Source of the DNA: Paenibacillus riograndensis SBR5
Lineage (GTDB): Bacteria > Bacillota > Bacilli > Paenibacillales > Paenibacillaceae
Assembly (NCBI RefSeq): GCF_000981585.1
Contig: NZ_LN831776.1
Span: 6,617,187 to 6,681,186 of the forward strand
Reading direction: 5' to 3'
DNA: 64,000 nt
Of this stretch, positions 1-9,053 are shown one piece after another. A model generated the notes under the pieces. The model did not search any database. It had not been told where the DNA came from and saw only the letters and a program-made list of their open reading frames with translations. Position 1 is the stretch's first letter. Every line of letters starts with the position of its first letter. The translations under genes were made by a program, and so were the position numbers.

Positions 1-625
1 CAAGCATAATGCTGGATTTGGTCGGAATGTCAGGCTTGATCTCCTTCGCACGGCTCAGCAGCTCCAAGGAACGGCGGTATTTGGCCCGGGCCCGCACGCG
101 GTCAGACATGCGCTCTACCGTCTCAATGTTATGGTTCAGGATATCCGGTCTGCTGTTCATTACAATTTCCAGACTGTCCCGTTCGCCAAGGAAGTCCGGA
201 ATCAGCACTTCTACGCTGCACAGCGGAAGCCGCTTACGGATGGCAGCCACGGTCTCGGCAAAAATCCTTGCGCCGCCATCCTTCAGATCATCACGGGCCA
301 CACTGGTTACGACACAATGCTTCAGCTTCATATTTTCGGCAGCCTCGGCCACACGCTCCGGCTCCTGAAGATCAAGCTCGGTCGGCAGGCCGGTGTTCAC
401 GGCACAGAACCGGCAGGCCCGGGTGCAAATGTCACCCAGAATCATAAAAGTAGCTGTGCGGTTGGCCCAGCATTCATAGATATTCGGGCAGCGCGCTTCC
501 TCACATACGGTATGCAGGGTTTTGGATCGCATCATGCCTTTAATTTCCTGATAATTATCGCCAGTCGTTAATTTGATTTTGATCCAGTCTGGCTTGGGCT
601 GTTTGGCTGTTCGATTATTAGTCAA
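1..625 (-). CDS. lipA: Lipoyl synthase, partial (3' end lies before the window)
   Basis: Radical-SAM enzyme that inserts two sulfur atoms into protein-bound octanoyl groups to make the lipoyl cofactor of pyruvate dehydrogenase and related complexes. Reading the minus strand gives the auxiliary-cluster motif [12 protein letters not shown] (C-x4-C-x5-C) and then the radical-SAM motif CTRACRFC (C-x3-C-x2-C), in the order typical of LipA. About 208 of the roughly 300 family residues are present. An ATG in frame lies at 685, but a TGCTATAAT extended -10 element (686-694) directly abuts it, so a transcript would begin at or after that ATG. I therefore favour the TTG at 625, giving an N-terminus [14 protein letters not shown], although its ribosome site is weak. 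It is divergent from the LytH-like gene, the same neighbour pair as in Bacillus subtilis (from memory). Identity is very secure; the start is less so. Confidence 0.93.
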   Translation of the reverse strand, partial: MTNNRTAKQPKPDWIKIKLTTGDNYQEIKGMMRSKTLHTVCEEARCPNIYECWANRTATFMILGDICTRACRFCAVNTGLPTELDLQEPERVAEAAENMKLKHCVVTSVARDDLKDGGARIFAETVAAIRKRLPLCSVEVLIPDFLGERDSLEIVMNSRPDILNHNIETVERMSDRVRARAKYRRSLELLSRAKEIKPDIPTKSSIML

Positions 626-685
626 AGTGGAGAACCCCGCTTTCGCCTGAATAGTAGTTGCATGCTTAAAAGTTTGCTGCCTCAT

Positions 686-694
686 ATTATAGCA
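686..694 (-). promoter_or_regulatory. Extended -10 promoter element of lipA
   Basis: On the minus strand the sequence TGCTATAAT is a perfect extended -10 (TGnTATAAT). No good -35 hexamer is seen 17 bp upstream, which is acceptable for an extended -10 promoter. Transcription would start near 679, which argues against the upstream ATG at 685 as the lipA start. Confidence 0.55.
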
Positions 695-855
695 TGTGCA
701 AGGGTCATTTGCCTGTTTTTGTGTACTTTTGGGCAAGAACGGATAAAAAAAGGCCATTTGCTTCAATCTAAAAGAAAAGCACCCGACGGGATGCCCTTCG
801 ATACAGAACTTCATCATCTATAAAATCAGCACCCGGACCAAGGAGGTTGTTACCC

Positions 856-1923
856 ATGCTGGCTCTATTCAAAATTGCTGCAATACGCAAAACAGTGCTC
901 TGCCTGTCGGCCGCCGCGATGCTCTGGGGGGATAGTGATGCTGTGGCAGGAGCACCCGCAGGCAATAAGCACGCAGTCAGCAGTGAAGCTGCTTCCGGCA
1001 AGGAGAGTCTCTCCGTCAGCCGTAAGCAGCTTTACGATCAAATGAGCGCGGCTACCGGCATTGCCTGGTTCCGCTTCGCCGCCATCGACCAGTATGAGCG
1101 GACGATTGCCAAAAAGAAAAGCGGAACTGCGGGGCAAGCCCAACCCCGCCTTACCGGAATCAGCTTTCCCCCACCGGTGTGGAGCGGACCGCTGAACCCG
1201 AATCAGGAGGACCAGTCGCCGGAATCGATCCGTTTTTTTGGAGGACTCGGAAAAGACGGGTCCGGCGACGGCCTGGCTGATCCTGAGAATGATGCCGATG
1301 TGCTCTACAGTATGGCAAGACATCTGATGAAATACGGCGACTCCTCCAGCGATTTCAATATTGGGGTATGGGAATATTACCATAATGGCCGGGCCACGCA
1401 GCGGATAGAGCAGTTTGCCAGGCTGTATGAGCATTTCGGACGCCTTGATTTATCGGGCAGTGCTTTTCCGCTGCCGGTCGGGAAAACTTATTCCTACCGC
1501 AGCACCTGGGGGACAGGCAGAAGCTGGGGCGGGGCACGTATCCATGAAGGGACGGACCTGTTCACACCTTACGGCATGACTGTGCGCAGCACCTGCTTCG
1601 GCATTGTGGAAACCAAGGGCTGGAACCGTTATGGCGGCTGGCGGATCGGGATCCGCGACATCGAAAACCGCTACCATTATTACGCCCACCTGGCCGGATT
1701 TGAAAAATCCCTTTCCCGGGGTGATATCGTAGCTCCAGGTCAGACGATCGGCTGGGTCGGCAGCTCCGGCTACGGCAACCCCGGTACTCAAGGCAAATTC
1801 CCGCCTCACCTGCATTATGGCATCTACCGCGACCGGGGGATTACCGAATGGGCCTTCGATCCCTATCCATTGCTTAAGCAGTGGGAAACCCAGGAATACA
1901 GAGCCATGAGAAAACACAAATAA
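856..1923 (+). CDS. LytH-like M23 family metallopeptidase
   Basis: A probable cell-wall endopeptidase of the LytM/M23 family, 355 residues, with an N-terminal hydrophobic segment (about residues 8-30) that would export or anchor it. The zinc/active-site motifs are present: HEGTD near residues 230-234 (H-x3-D), YAHL near 276-279 and HLHYG near 318-322 (HxH). The ATG at 856 is chosen because AGGAGG at 841-846 sits 9 nt upstream; a TTG at 847 would abut the ribosome site. In B. subtilis the gene beside lipA is lytH (yunA), a sporulation-specific L-Ala-D-Glu endopeptidase that trims cortex peptides; the shared neighbourhood and size support the same role here. Orthology is inferred from context and motifs only. 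A general vegetative M23 hydrolase is the alternative. Confidence 0.85.
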   Translation: MLALFKIAAIRKTVLCLSAAAMLWGDSDAVAGAPAGNKHAVSSEAASGKESLSVSRKQLYDQMSAATGIAWFRFAAIDQYERTIAKKKSGTAGQAQPRLTGISFPPPVWSGPLNPNQEDQSPESIRFFGGLGKDGSGDGLADPENDADVLYSMARHLMKYGDSSSDFNIGVWEYYHNGRATQRIEQFARLYEHFGRLDLSGSAFPLPVGKTYSYRSTWGTGRSWGGARIHEGTDLFTPYGMTVRSTCFGIVETKGWNRYGGWRIGIRDIENRYHYYAHLAGFEKSLSRGDIVAPGQTIGWVGSSGYGNPGTQGKFPPHLHYGIYRDRGITEWAFDPYPLLKQWETQEYRAMRKHK

Positions 1924-1958
1924 TCAGAGTCTGGGATGCCGCCCCTGGCCAGAAAAAC

Positions 1959-4253
1959 CTAATCCACCGCCTTTAAAGAAGTGACCATATCAATGTGGGA
2001 TATCTTCCTGCTCATTAACCGATTCACCGCATAGGAGGACAGGAGCGTAAGGCAAATCGCGGAAAAATAGCTTAGCAGCCTGATCTTGGGAAACAGCATA
2101 ATCGTTTCATCGGCATTCCATTCGGCCAAGGCCTGAATAGCTTCCCACGCTGCGGGAACAGCCAAGGCTATTCCAGCCAGCGTTAACAGGAGGTTCTCCC
2201 GCACCAGCAGCCGCCGGATTTCTTGCTGCCGGAAGCCCAGGACTTTTAATGTGGCAAATTCCCTCGATCTTTCTGTAAGGCTGATCAGGCCCAGACTGTA
2301 AATTACAGCAACCCCCAGGAATATGGCGGCAATGGTTAATCCCGCGGCTGAGGCAAAAACGCCTTCGTTCAACTGTGCATTTGCCTCCCTGATCTCCTCC
2401 TTCGACACGATTTGAGTGACAGGGTAGGCCTCCTTCACCCTTTCCAGGTTTGCCTGTCCGCCAAGCAGCACAGAAGTCACGACAAATGCTTCCCCGGATT
2501 TTTCCCAAGCCCTTCTGGATAAGTAGACTTTGTTGGCAGCGGGGGCCTGAATCGTATCCGCGATCCTGAAATCCCTCCAAGCACCGCCTGCAAACCTTAC
2601 TTTGATCCGTTCCCCCTTCTGCACGCCCAACACACCCGCTGTATTTTCCGATAAAACAATCCCCTCCTGAGGGGCGGCTACAGGCTTGCTGCTGTTCACA
2701 TCCAGATTTATGTATTCCCCGTTATCCAGCACTGTAAGCAGCAGATTTCGTTCACCCTGCTCCGATTTGACCTGAATCCCCGCTTCCTGTATATATTGCA
2801 CGGATGTTTCACTAGGGGACGGGTCCGGCAATAAGGATATGCTTGTGGCATTGATATCTGCTTTTAACGCAAAAAGATTCTGCCGGCCGAACTCTGCTTC
2901 AATCGCCTCGCCGCTCGAATCGATATTGGCAAAGCCGAACAGAATCAGAAATGTGCAGCCAAACGCCCCGATGACGCCCATAAGCGCCCGCATTTTATGA
3001 GCCTTCAGATTCCGCAGCATCCATACATTGTCAAAGGACGAAGGTAAGCGCAGGTTAAGCCGGCTTCCGGCCCTCGAATGCCCTGGGATTGGCGGTACAC
3101 TCCCGCGCAGAACTGCCGCAGGCCATTGCTTAAGCTTGTTCCCGCAGGCCAGCAGCACGGCCAGAACGCAGCATCCGCAGACAGCAGCAACAGACAGCAA
3201 AGCTTCCACCGGAAACGCCGTTGTCCATTCCGGCAGAATAAAGGACCTCGTTAAAGTCCCCATAAAAATCTTTGGAATTCCATAGTATCCGGACACCAGC
3301 CCGATTAAGCCGCCTGCAATTCCAAGCACCAGCCCGTAAGTTATATAATGCCTGCGGATCTGCCGGGTGGAGAAGCCCAGGGACATCATGGTGCCGATCT
3401 GTGTCCTCTGATTAGCGATCAGCCTGCTCATCGTGCTGACCATCACAAGCACAGCAAGCGAAAAAAACAAAACGGGCGTCACATAGCCGACTGTTTTGAA
3501 CTGGGCGATCTGGTTGGCGGCTCCGGCTGTGCTCGGATGCTCCTTGTGGGTCATACTGTCCAGATACTTGCCGCCCAGCAGATTCTCAGCCTGACGGATC
3601 AATGCCTGCCCGTCTGCACCCTGCTTTATTTTCAGCATAATCTGATTCATGCCCGAGACACGGAAGGATTCACTTGCAGCCTGCATATCCATGTAACCGT
3701 AACCGTAAAGATCATGTCTTGTTGACAGCGTTTCGGAAGAGATATCGATCAGCTTTTCCGGACTCAGGACCAGGCCTTGGATAACAACACTGCCGCTGCG
3801 GCCGCTTGCTAAGCCAAGGTCCAGTGTATCACCCGCCTTAAGGCCGTTGGCTGCCGCGAATTCCCGGTCCAGCCAGATGCCTTCCCCGCCGGCTTGATAA
3901 GGCTGCCCTTCGACCAGATAAGGCCGGGATAGCTTATTCCCGTTAAGAACAAATACATCAACACTCCGGTTGCCGGAAAACATTTTCAGCACAGCTCTGC
4001 CCTGTACTTCCTCCACGCCGGGAAGCTGTTTAATGGCATCCAGATCTGTATCTGAGGCATTTTGCACATTGATCCAAATATCATTGATCCTTGTGGCATC
4101 ATAGAAGCGGGAAACACTTTTTTCCAGCCGCCCGCCCACCGTAATGGCTCCCACAAATGTAAAGATCCCGCAAGCGACAATAATGATGATTGTCAGGAAT
4201 TGAGCCTTGGCGTGCCAGATATCCCGGAACATTTTTTGAGGTAAAATCATCAC
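1959..4253 (-). CDS. FtsX/MacB-type ABC transporter permease
   Basis: A 764-residue integral membrane protein that would work with the ATPase encoded just upstream. It has one N-terminal membrane segment (about 15-40), a large extracytoplasmic domain, a first FtsX-type three-helix block around 260-385, a second extracytoplasmic domain, and a second FtsX block around 630-755. Two FtsX blocks on one chain is the usual layout of Gram-positive MacB-like exporters for antimicrobial peptides or lipoproteins. The start codon overlaps the end of the ATPase gene by 4 nt (ATGA), indicating translational coupling. The substrate cannot be told; export of an antibiotic or peptide is suggested by the TetR gene upstream. 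Confidence 0.9.
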   Translation of the reverse strand: MMILPQKMFRDIWHAKAQFLTIIIIVACGIFTFVGAITVGGRLEKSVSRFYDATRINDIWINVQNASDTDLDAIKQLPGVEEVQGRAVLKMFSGNRSVDVFVLNGNKLSRPYLVEGQPYQAGGEGIWLDREFAAANGLKAGDTLDLGLASGRSGSVVIQGLVLSPEKLIDISSETLSTRHDLYGYGYMDMQAASESFRVSGMNQIMLKIKQGADGQALIRQAENLLGGKYLDSMTHKEHPSTAGAANQIAQFKTVGYVTPVLFFSLAVLVMVSTMSRLIANQRTQIGTMMSLGFSTRQIRRHYITYGLVLGIAGGLIGLVSGYYGIPKIFMGTLTRSFILPEWTTAFPVEALLSVAAVCGCCVLAVLLACGNKLKQWPAAVLRGSVPPIPGHSRAGSRLNLRLPSSFDNVWMLRNLKAHKMRALMGVIGAFGCTFLILFGFANIDSSGEAIEAEFGRQNLFALKADINATSISLLPDPSPSETSVQYIQEAGIQVKSEQGERNLLLTVLDNGEYINLDVNSSKPVAAPQEGIVLSENTAGVLGVQKGERIKVRFAGGAWRDFRIADTIQAPAANKVYLSRRAWEKSGEAFVVTSVLLGGQANLERVKEAYPVTQIVSKEEIREANAQLNEGVFASAAGLTIAAIFLGVAVIYSLGLISLTERSREFATLKVLGFRQQEIRRLLVRENLLLTLAGIALAVPAAWEAIQALAEWNADETIMLFPKIRLLSYFSAICLTLLSSYAVNRLMSRKISHIDMVTSLKAVD

Positions 4254-4954
4254 CAGGACACCTCGCTCATAGGAAGCGGTTCTTTGTGAATTTGGACCTC
4301 CAGAACCTTACCGTCCTTCAGCCGGATAACTTTATCCGCTGTCTCTGCAATGGCTGCGTTGTGGGTTACGATAATCACCGTCTGTCCGTTCTTTTTGCAC
4401 ATCTCCCATAGAGTGGCCATGATTAGTGCCCCAGTGACACTGTCAAGCGCTCCGGTGGGTTCATCGCAAAGGAGCAGCTTGGGATTCTTACAGATGGCTC
4501 TGGCAATGGATACCCGCTGCTGTTCACCGCCGGACAGTTCGGCCGGAAAGTGGTGAAGCCGTCCGCCAAGGCCTACAGAATTGAGGACGGAAGTGCTGTC
4601 CAGCACGTTTTTGCAGATTTTCCGCGTAACCTCGACGTTCTCTTTTGCAGTCAGATTGGGTATCAGGTTGTAGAACTGAAATACAAAGCCGATATCGTTG
4701 CGGCGGTAATTGCATAGCTGGTCTATGGAAAAACCGGCAATATTGGCTCCATCAACAATGATATTGCCCGAGGTGGCCTGATCCATGCCGCCCAACAGGT
4801 TCAGCAGCGTGCTTTTGCCCGAGCCCGACGGGCCCAGTATCACCACAAACTCTCCTTTATTAATTGTAAAATCCATCTTATCCACGGCTGTCACAGTCAT
4901 TTCTCCCGTTTCATACTGCCTTGTCACCTTTTCAATTTTAATAAATGGTTCCAT
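4250..4954 (-). CDS. ABC transporter ATP-binding protein (LolD/MacB class)
   Basis: A 234-residue ATPase energising the FtsX-type permease downstream. It shows Walker A GPSGSGKST, the Q-loop region FVFQFYNL, signature LSGGEQQR, Walker B LLLCDEPTGALD and a switch histidine in VTHN. LSGGEQQR and the DEPTGALD box are typical of the MacB/LolD/FtsE group. The ATG at 4954 is preferred over a TTG at 4960 because AGGAG lies 8-9 nt upstream of the ATG and only a few from the TTG. It is the first gene of a two-gene operon whose upstream region carries a 40-bp dyad (5037-5076). Confidence 0.93.
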   Translation of the reverse strand: MEPFIKIEKVTRQYETGEMTVTAVDKMDFTINKGEFVVILGPSGSGKSTLLNLLGGMDQATSGNIIVDGANIAGFSIDQLCNYRRNDIGFVFQFYNLIPNLTAKENVEVTRKICKNVLDSTSVLNSVGLGGRLHHFPAELSGGEQQRVSIARAICKNPKLLLCDEPTGALDSVTGALIMATLWEMCKKNGQTVIIVTHNAAIAETADKVIRLKDGKVLEVQIHKEPLPMSEVSW

Positions 4955-5036
4955 ATTCAAGCTCTCCTATTCCCTGAATCCAATATCCACCCCACGGATC
5001 TTCCTGTTTCCGGCGTTTTCCCGGCTTTTTTCCTCC

Positions 5037-5076
5037 ATATATTTAAAAATGACGGGGTAGTCACTTTTAAATATAT
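5037..5076. promoter_or_regulatory. Long inverted repeat, candidate operator of the ABC exporter operon
   Basis: Arms of 17 nt (5037-5053 and 5060-5076) flank the spacer GGGGTA and match at 16 of 17 positions; the inner part reads TGAC-GGGGTA-GTCA. It lies 83-122 bp upstream of the ATPase start and downstream of the TetR gene on the same strand. Such AT-rich dyads with a short symmetric core are typical repressor sites. The link to the neighbouring TetR protein is inferred. Confidence 0.5.
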
Positions 5077-5256
5077 GAAGCTGCTTCCCTTTTGTCAAGC
5101 TAAAAAGCACGCATTCCCTGCGGCACCGGATCGGGTCCCTTTCAAGCAAAAATGCCTCACGTATGTTAAAAACCCGGTCCCTGCGGACCTGATTTACAAC
5201 CCGTGCAGGCATGCTGTGTGCGGCCTATTTATGGACAATTCAAATAAGCGCAGGCT

Positions 5257-5344
5257 GGACAGCATTTCCGGAAAAATGCTGGTCCATTCTGCGCATCGCA
5301 AGTGGAAACGGCTAGGCCGTCCTTTAAAAGGACGGTACCGTTTC
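5257..5344 (-). other. Two strong hairpins downstream of the TetR gene
   Basis: The 470-bp stretch 4961-5430 has no convincing gene. Besides the dyad at 5037-5076 it holds two inverted repeats: 5257-5285 (GGACAGCATTT with AAATGCTGGTCC) and 5305-5344 (core stem CCGTCCTTT/AAAGGACGG at 5317-5335, extended by GAAACGG/CCGTTTC outer arms). Neither is followed by a T-tract on the minus strand, so they are not canonical terminators; they may be leader structures between the TetR and ABC genes. Confidence 0.45.
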
Positions 5345-5430
5345 AGCGAGAAATAGAAGGATAATTTATGGCGTGAAGCATACAAATTCTTATCAAAAGC
5401 GGCAGCATGCAGCCGCCGTCCGGCTATGGG

Positions 5431-6093
5431 TTATGCCTCCCCCAGTAAATAAAGCAAGCTTCTCGCCAAAGCGCCGGTTAATGACAGCTCATCCAGCGTA
5501 ATTCCCGCGTCATCGCCCGGCAGTGAATAACACCGTGCCAGAGTCAAATCCCTTACTATTCCATCCAGGGAGGTCACCGCAAATGCAAAGATATGCTCCA
5601 GCGGCATTACAGGCTTCAGCAAGCCAGCCTCCACCTTGCCGGCAAGATAGATCAGGGCATGGTGCATCAATTTCTCGAAATCTGTCACTTCCGTGATCCC
5701 GTTCTTTTTTTTCTCATATAATTCAGGGTCCGCAAGAAATTTGATGTTCATTTCGAACGCAAACTTGCCTTCTTTCGGAATCGACTCCGCCAAGTATTCC
5801 CCCAGGTAATGGAATATCCCCAGAATAACCTGCTGCACGCTATGGTCATCCGCAAATAAAGGCTCACAATGAGCCCATAATTGATATTCATCTTGATTGC
5901 GGTTAGTCAAACCTATGAAAATATCATCAATATCTTCAAAATAACGATAAACCGTACCCACGCTGAGCCGGGTCTGGCGGATGATATCCCGCATGGTCAC
6001 TTCATACACCGGCTTGGTCCGGCAAATCTCCAAAGCCGCATCCAATATGAGACCGCGCATTTTCTCCCCATACCCTTCCGGAACTTTGGGCAT
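5431..6093 (-). CDS. TetR/AcrR family transcriptional regulator
   Basis: A 220-residue regulator with an N-terminal helix-turn-helix (about residues 20-55: ICRTKPVYEVTMRDIIRQTR followed by LSVGTVYRYF, which is the recognition-helix pattern of TetR proteins). The C-terminal domain is of the ligand-binding all-helical type and gives no clue to the ligand. The ATG at 6093 is chosen because GGAAGGAG lies at the right distance; upstream in-frame codons (to 6171) lack a ribosome site. It precedes, on the same strand, the FtsX-type ABC operon, which it probably controls. Confidence 0.88.
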   Translation of the reverse strand: MPKVPEGYGEKMRGLILDAALEICRTKPVYEVTMRDIIRQTRLSVGTVYRYFEDIDDIFIGLTNRNQDEYQLWAHCEPLFADDHSVQQVILGIFHYLGEYLAESIPKEGKFAFEMNIKFLADPELYEKKKNGITEVTDFEKLMHHALIYLAGKVEAGLLKPVMPLEHIFAFAVTSLDGIVRDLTLARCYSLPGDDAGITLDELSLTGALARSLLYLLGEA

Positions 6094-6232
6094 ACGTACT
6101 CCTTCCTTCCACACAGAAAATGACAGAGTTGTCATCTTGATATGGAGCTGATCTCTGTTATTAATATACAATGTTCCCCAACATCATATTATAAGCCCAG
6201 ATTTATAGGCAAGGAGTTTCCGCAGCCGCATC

Positions 6233-7930
6233 CTAGTAGAGCATCAGGCAGCCAAAGGGTTCAATCTCCACCAGAAAATCTCCGGTGCCGGGAAAGGTTG
6301 CTCCAGTCAGCAGGTCAGTCAGAACGTTGGCGTCAGAACGGAAACGGCTAAGCTCCAGCTGGTAACGGTTAGGGGAATTATTAATCAACAGCCCCATCTG
6401 GTCCTGGCCGCTGCACCGGATATAGCCGAGAACATTGCGGGCTTCATCCGTGATCCAGGGACGGAAAGCGCCTTTTCGCAGCACTTCATACTGTTTCCGG
6501 AGTGAAATGAGCTGGGTATACCAGGCATGAAGCGCCGTATTCTGCTCCTGCTCCTTCCACACCATCGGCAGTCTGCAGTGCGGGTCCGTCGCTCCCTCCA
6601 TGCCCACTTCATCTCCGTAATAAATCATCGGCATCCCGATATAGGTCATTTGGAAAAAGACTGCCAGCCGCATCCGCTGTACAGCTGTGTTCTCATGATC
6701 CCAGCCCCGCCCCCCCTGCTTGCAGGCCGTCAGAAAACGCAGCGTGTCATGACTGCCAAGCAGCTGGAACATGGCGGAATTCGCCTGATCATTACATAAC
6801 GCCTCCTGATGCAGCAGCTGTTCCATAAAGCGTACCGGCCCGGCGTATTGCTCTGCAAAGAACTCCAGCACTGCATCGCGCAGCACATAATTCATGCCTC
6901 CGTCGAACTGGTCACCCCTCAGCCAAGGCCCGGAATCATGCATGATCTCACCGATCAGCAGCAGTTCGGGAAACTCCGCCTTCAGCTCCCGGCGGAACCG
7001 CGTCCAGAACCTTGGGGATACCTCATTGGCTACATCCAGACGCCAGCCGTCGATCCCTGCCTCCCGCACCCAGTGCTTGGAGACCTCCATCATGTAATCA
7101 GCAACGTCGGGGTTGTCCATATTCAGCTTGGGCATATGCGCTTCCGCTTTGGCGAAGGTTTCATAGTTCGGGGAAGGCGTCTGCACCACCGGAAAGGAAT
7201 GAATCACGAACCAGTCCTTGTACCGGGAATTCTCTCCATGCTCAAGCACATCCTTGAAGGCAAAGAACGCATCGCCGGAATGGTTGAACACAGCATCCAG
7301 CAGAACTCTGATCCCGTGGCGGTGGGCTTCATCCACCAATGCCTTCAAATCCTCCGTGCTGCCGAATGCAGGATCAACCTTGTAATAATCTGAGGTATTG
7401 TATTTGTGCGCGGAGGGGGAATCAAAAATCGGCGTCATATACAGGGCCGTAATACCCAACTGGTGCAGATAAGGGATTTTTTCTGTTATTCCTTTCAGGG
7501 TCCCTCCGTTATAGCTGTTGGGAAAAATCTGATAGACAACCGCATCGGAGCTCCAGGAGGGCAGCTTAACCGCTTCGGGCCGGTGCATGTAAGCATATTG
7601 AAAAGAGCCCGCGTGCTCCCTGTTCTCGGATAGACCTCTCTCCCCGTACCATACATAATCACCGGCAGGGTTCTCGACGTGGAATAAATATCTGCATTTG
7701 CCGGTTGCCGACTGTAGTACAGCCTCGTGGATTTCATAAGCTCCGGCAGAGCCGATCCGCTCCATTGGAAGCGGGATTTCGCTCCCTGGCGTGTCATAGC
7801 GGTCGGAGTGAATCACAGTGCAGGACAGCTGCTGGCCATTCTGCACAAAGAGGCGCAGCTTCAATAAGCCGGAACCAACCGGAAAGGCAAAGGGATCTTC
7901 AGCAGTATGGTACAGAAACCAGCGAATCAT
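6233..7930 (-). CDS. GH13 alpha-glycosidase, cyclomaltodextrinase/neopullulanase type
   Basis: A 565-residue GH13 enzyme that would hydrolyse alpha-1,4 links of maltooligosaccharides, cyclodextrins or pullulan. There is an N-terminal beta-domain (about 1-120) as in neopullulanase-group enzymes, followed by the (beta/alpha)8 domain. Conserved regions: DAVFNHSG (region I), GWRLDVANEV (nucleophile Asp), LLIGEIMHD (acid/base Glu), LLGSHDT (transition-state Asp). No signal peptide, so cytoplasmic. The ATG at 7930 has AAGGAG about 10 nt upstream; a TTG at 7939 is too close to it. It is divergent from a LacI regulator with a palindrome between them. Confidence 0.9.
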   Translation of the reverse strand: MIRWFLYHTAEDPFAFPVGSGLLKLRLFVQNGQQLSCTVIHSDRYDTPGSEIPLPMERIGSAGAYEIHEAVLQSATGKCRYLFHVENPAGDYVWYGERGLSENREHAGSFQYAYMHRPEAVKLPSWSSDAVVYQIFPNSYNGGTLKGITEKIPYLHQLGITALYMTPIFDSPSAHKYNTSDYYKVDPAFGSTEDLKALVDEAHRHGIRVLLDAVFNHSGDAFFAFKDVLEHGENSRYKDWFVIHSFPVVQTPSPNYETFAKAEAHMPKLNMDNPDVADYMMEVSKHWVREAGIDGWRLDVANEVSPRFWTRFRRELKAEFPELLLIGEIMHDSGPWLRGDQFDGGMNYVLRDAVLEFFAEQYAGPVRFMEQLLHQEALCNDQANSAMFQLLGSHDTLRFLTACKQGGRGWDHENTAVQRMRLAVFFQMTYIGMPMIYYGDEVGMEGATDPHCRLPMVWKEQEQNTALHAWYTQLISLRKQYEVLRKGAFRPWITDEARNVLGYIRCSGQDQMGLLINNSPNRYQLELSRFRSDANVLTDLLTGATFPGTGDFLVEIEPFGCLMLY

Positions 7931-7970
7931 ATTATACAAGCTCCTTTTATTGTATGATGGGATTATATCT

Positions 7971-7990
7971 TGATTAATGAATATTAATCA
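7971..7990. promoter_or_regulatory. Palindrome between GH13 and lacI genes, candidate operator
   Basis: TGATTAAT-GAAT-ATTAATCA has perfect 8-nt arms and lies in the 95-bp divergent intergenic region, 41 bp upstream of the GH13 start and 36 bp upstream of the regulator start. The position suits control of both genes by the LacI-family protein, though the AT-rich core lacks the CG centre common in LacI sites. Confidence 0.45.
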
Positions 7991-8025
7991 TTCAAAAAAA
8001 CCGTCAGGACCGTGAGGGAAAACTT

Positions 8026-9045
8026 ATGAAGGTAACGATTACGGATATCGCCATTGCGGCGGGGGTAGCTAAATCCACTGTATCTAAGGTGCTGAATGAT
8101 TCACCAAAAATTTCGCAGGAAACCAAACAAAAGGTCAGAGAAATTATGAAACAGATGAATTACACACCCAGCAGCATCGCCACAGGCTTGGCCCGGCAGA
8201 GCAGCAGCAATATCGGACTGTTAATCGATATGTCCAAGTCCAGCGAATTCCTGAACCAGTTCTTCTACAACATCATCGGCGGAATTGAGAGTGTGATCGG
8301 CTCCCTGAAATATGAGCTGACCATCGCAAATGTCGAGCACAATCATCCTGATGGCCATTTCCTGCATAGACTCGTAAGGAGTAAAAGGGTGGATGGCCTT
8401 ATCGCCAACACCTCGGTCCTGACAGAGGAGCTGTGCACCCGGCTTAACCATCTAGAGTTCCCTTATGTCTCGCTGGGAGAAGTTGCAGCATCCGGATGCT
8501 GGGTCGACTTCGACAACGAAGCCGGCGGCAGAATGCTCACCAGGCATCTGCTGGAGGAGGGCTATTCTGCAGTGGCTTTTATTGGCGGATACGAGGGAGA
8601 CCCGCTCTTCATCCGGCGGCTGGAAGGCTGCCGGCAGGTCCTTGGGCAGGCTGGCAAGCCGCTCCGCAAGGAATGGATTATTAATGGCGAAGCAGAAGAG
8701 GCGTTTGGCTATCAAGCGGCGAAGCAACTGCTGTTAAGCGAGACACCGCCGGACTCGGTAATCTGTATGAGCAATTTTGCAGCCTACGGAGTGCTGCTGG
8801 CTGCCAGAGAGCTTGGGGTGAAGGTTCCAACACAGCTTGGGATTGCAACCTTTGATGATTATCCCTTGTCCCGCTATACCTCACCACCGCTAACCTCGCT
8901 TAATCTGGATACCTTCCATCTGGGCGTATCTGCCGGGAAGCTCTTAATGGAACGGATCGGCGGCAAAAACGAAGCTCTGCAGAAGCTGCTGCTGGCGCCG
9001 GAACTCCTTCCGCGGGAATCCTCCTGCAGACATACAAGAACATAA
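8026..9045 (+). CDS. LacI family transcriptional regulator
   Basis: A 339-residue regulator. The N-terminus VTITDIAIAAGVAKSTVSKV is the LacI helix-turn-helix (residues about 3-22) followed by the hinge helix region; the remainder (about 60-335) is a periplasmic-binding-protein-like sugar sensor with the usual D-D-Y motif near residue 285 (IATFDDYPLS). GAGGG lies 8 nt before the ATG. Divergent from the GH13 gene, so it probably senses maltooligosaccharides or a related sugar and represses that gene. Confidence 0.93.
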   Translation: MKVTITDIAIAAGVAKSTVSKVLNDSPKISQETKQKVREIMKQMNYTPSSIATGLARQSSSNIGLLIDMSKSSEFLNQFFYNIIGGIESVIGSLKYELTIANVEHNHPDGHFLHRLVRSKRVDGLIANTSVLTEELCTRLNHLEFPYVSLGEVAASGCWVDFDNEAGGRMLTRHLLEEGYSAVAFIGGYEGDPLFIRRLEGCRQVLGQAGKPLRKEWIINGEAEEAFGYQAAKQLLLSETPPDSVICMSNFAAYGVLLAARELGVKVPTQLGIATFDDYPLSRYTSPPLTSLNLDTFHLGVSAGKLLMERIGGKNEALQKLLLAPELLPRESSCRHTRT

Positions 9046-9053
9046 ACATCGAT

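Noticed and set aside
131-571. 146-codon plus-strand frame at the left edge
   Set aside because: Antisense shadow of lipA, whose cysteine motifs are intact on the other strand.
685-685. ATG at 685 as lipA start
   Set aside because: It directly follows an extended -10 element, so it would lie at or before the transcription start; the TTG at 625 is preferred.
4967-5212. 81-codon frame just upstream of the ABC ATPase gene
   Set aside because: It runs through the 40-bp dyad, has no ribosome site and no protein-like composition.
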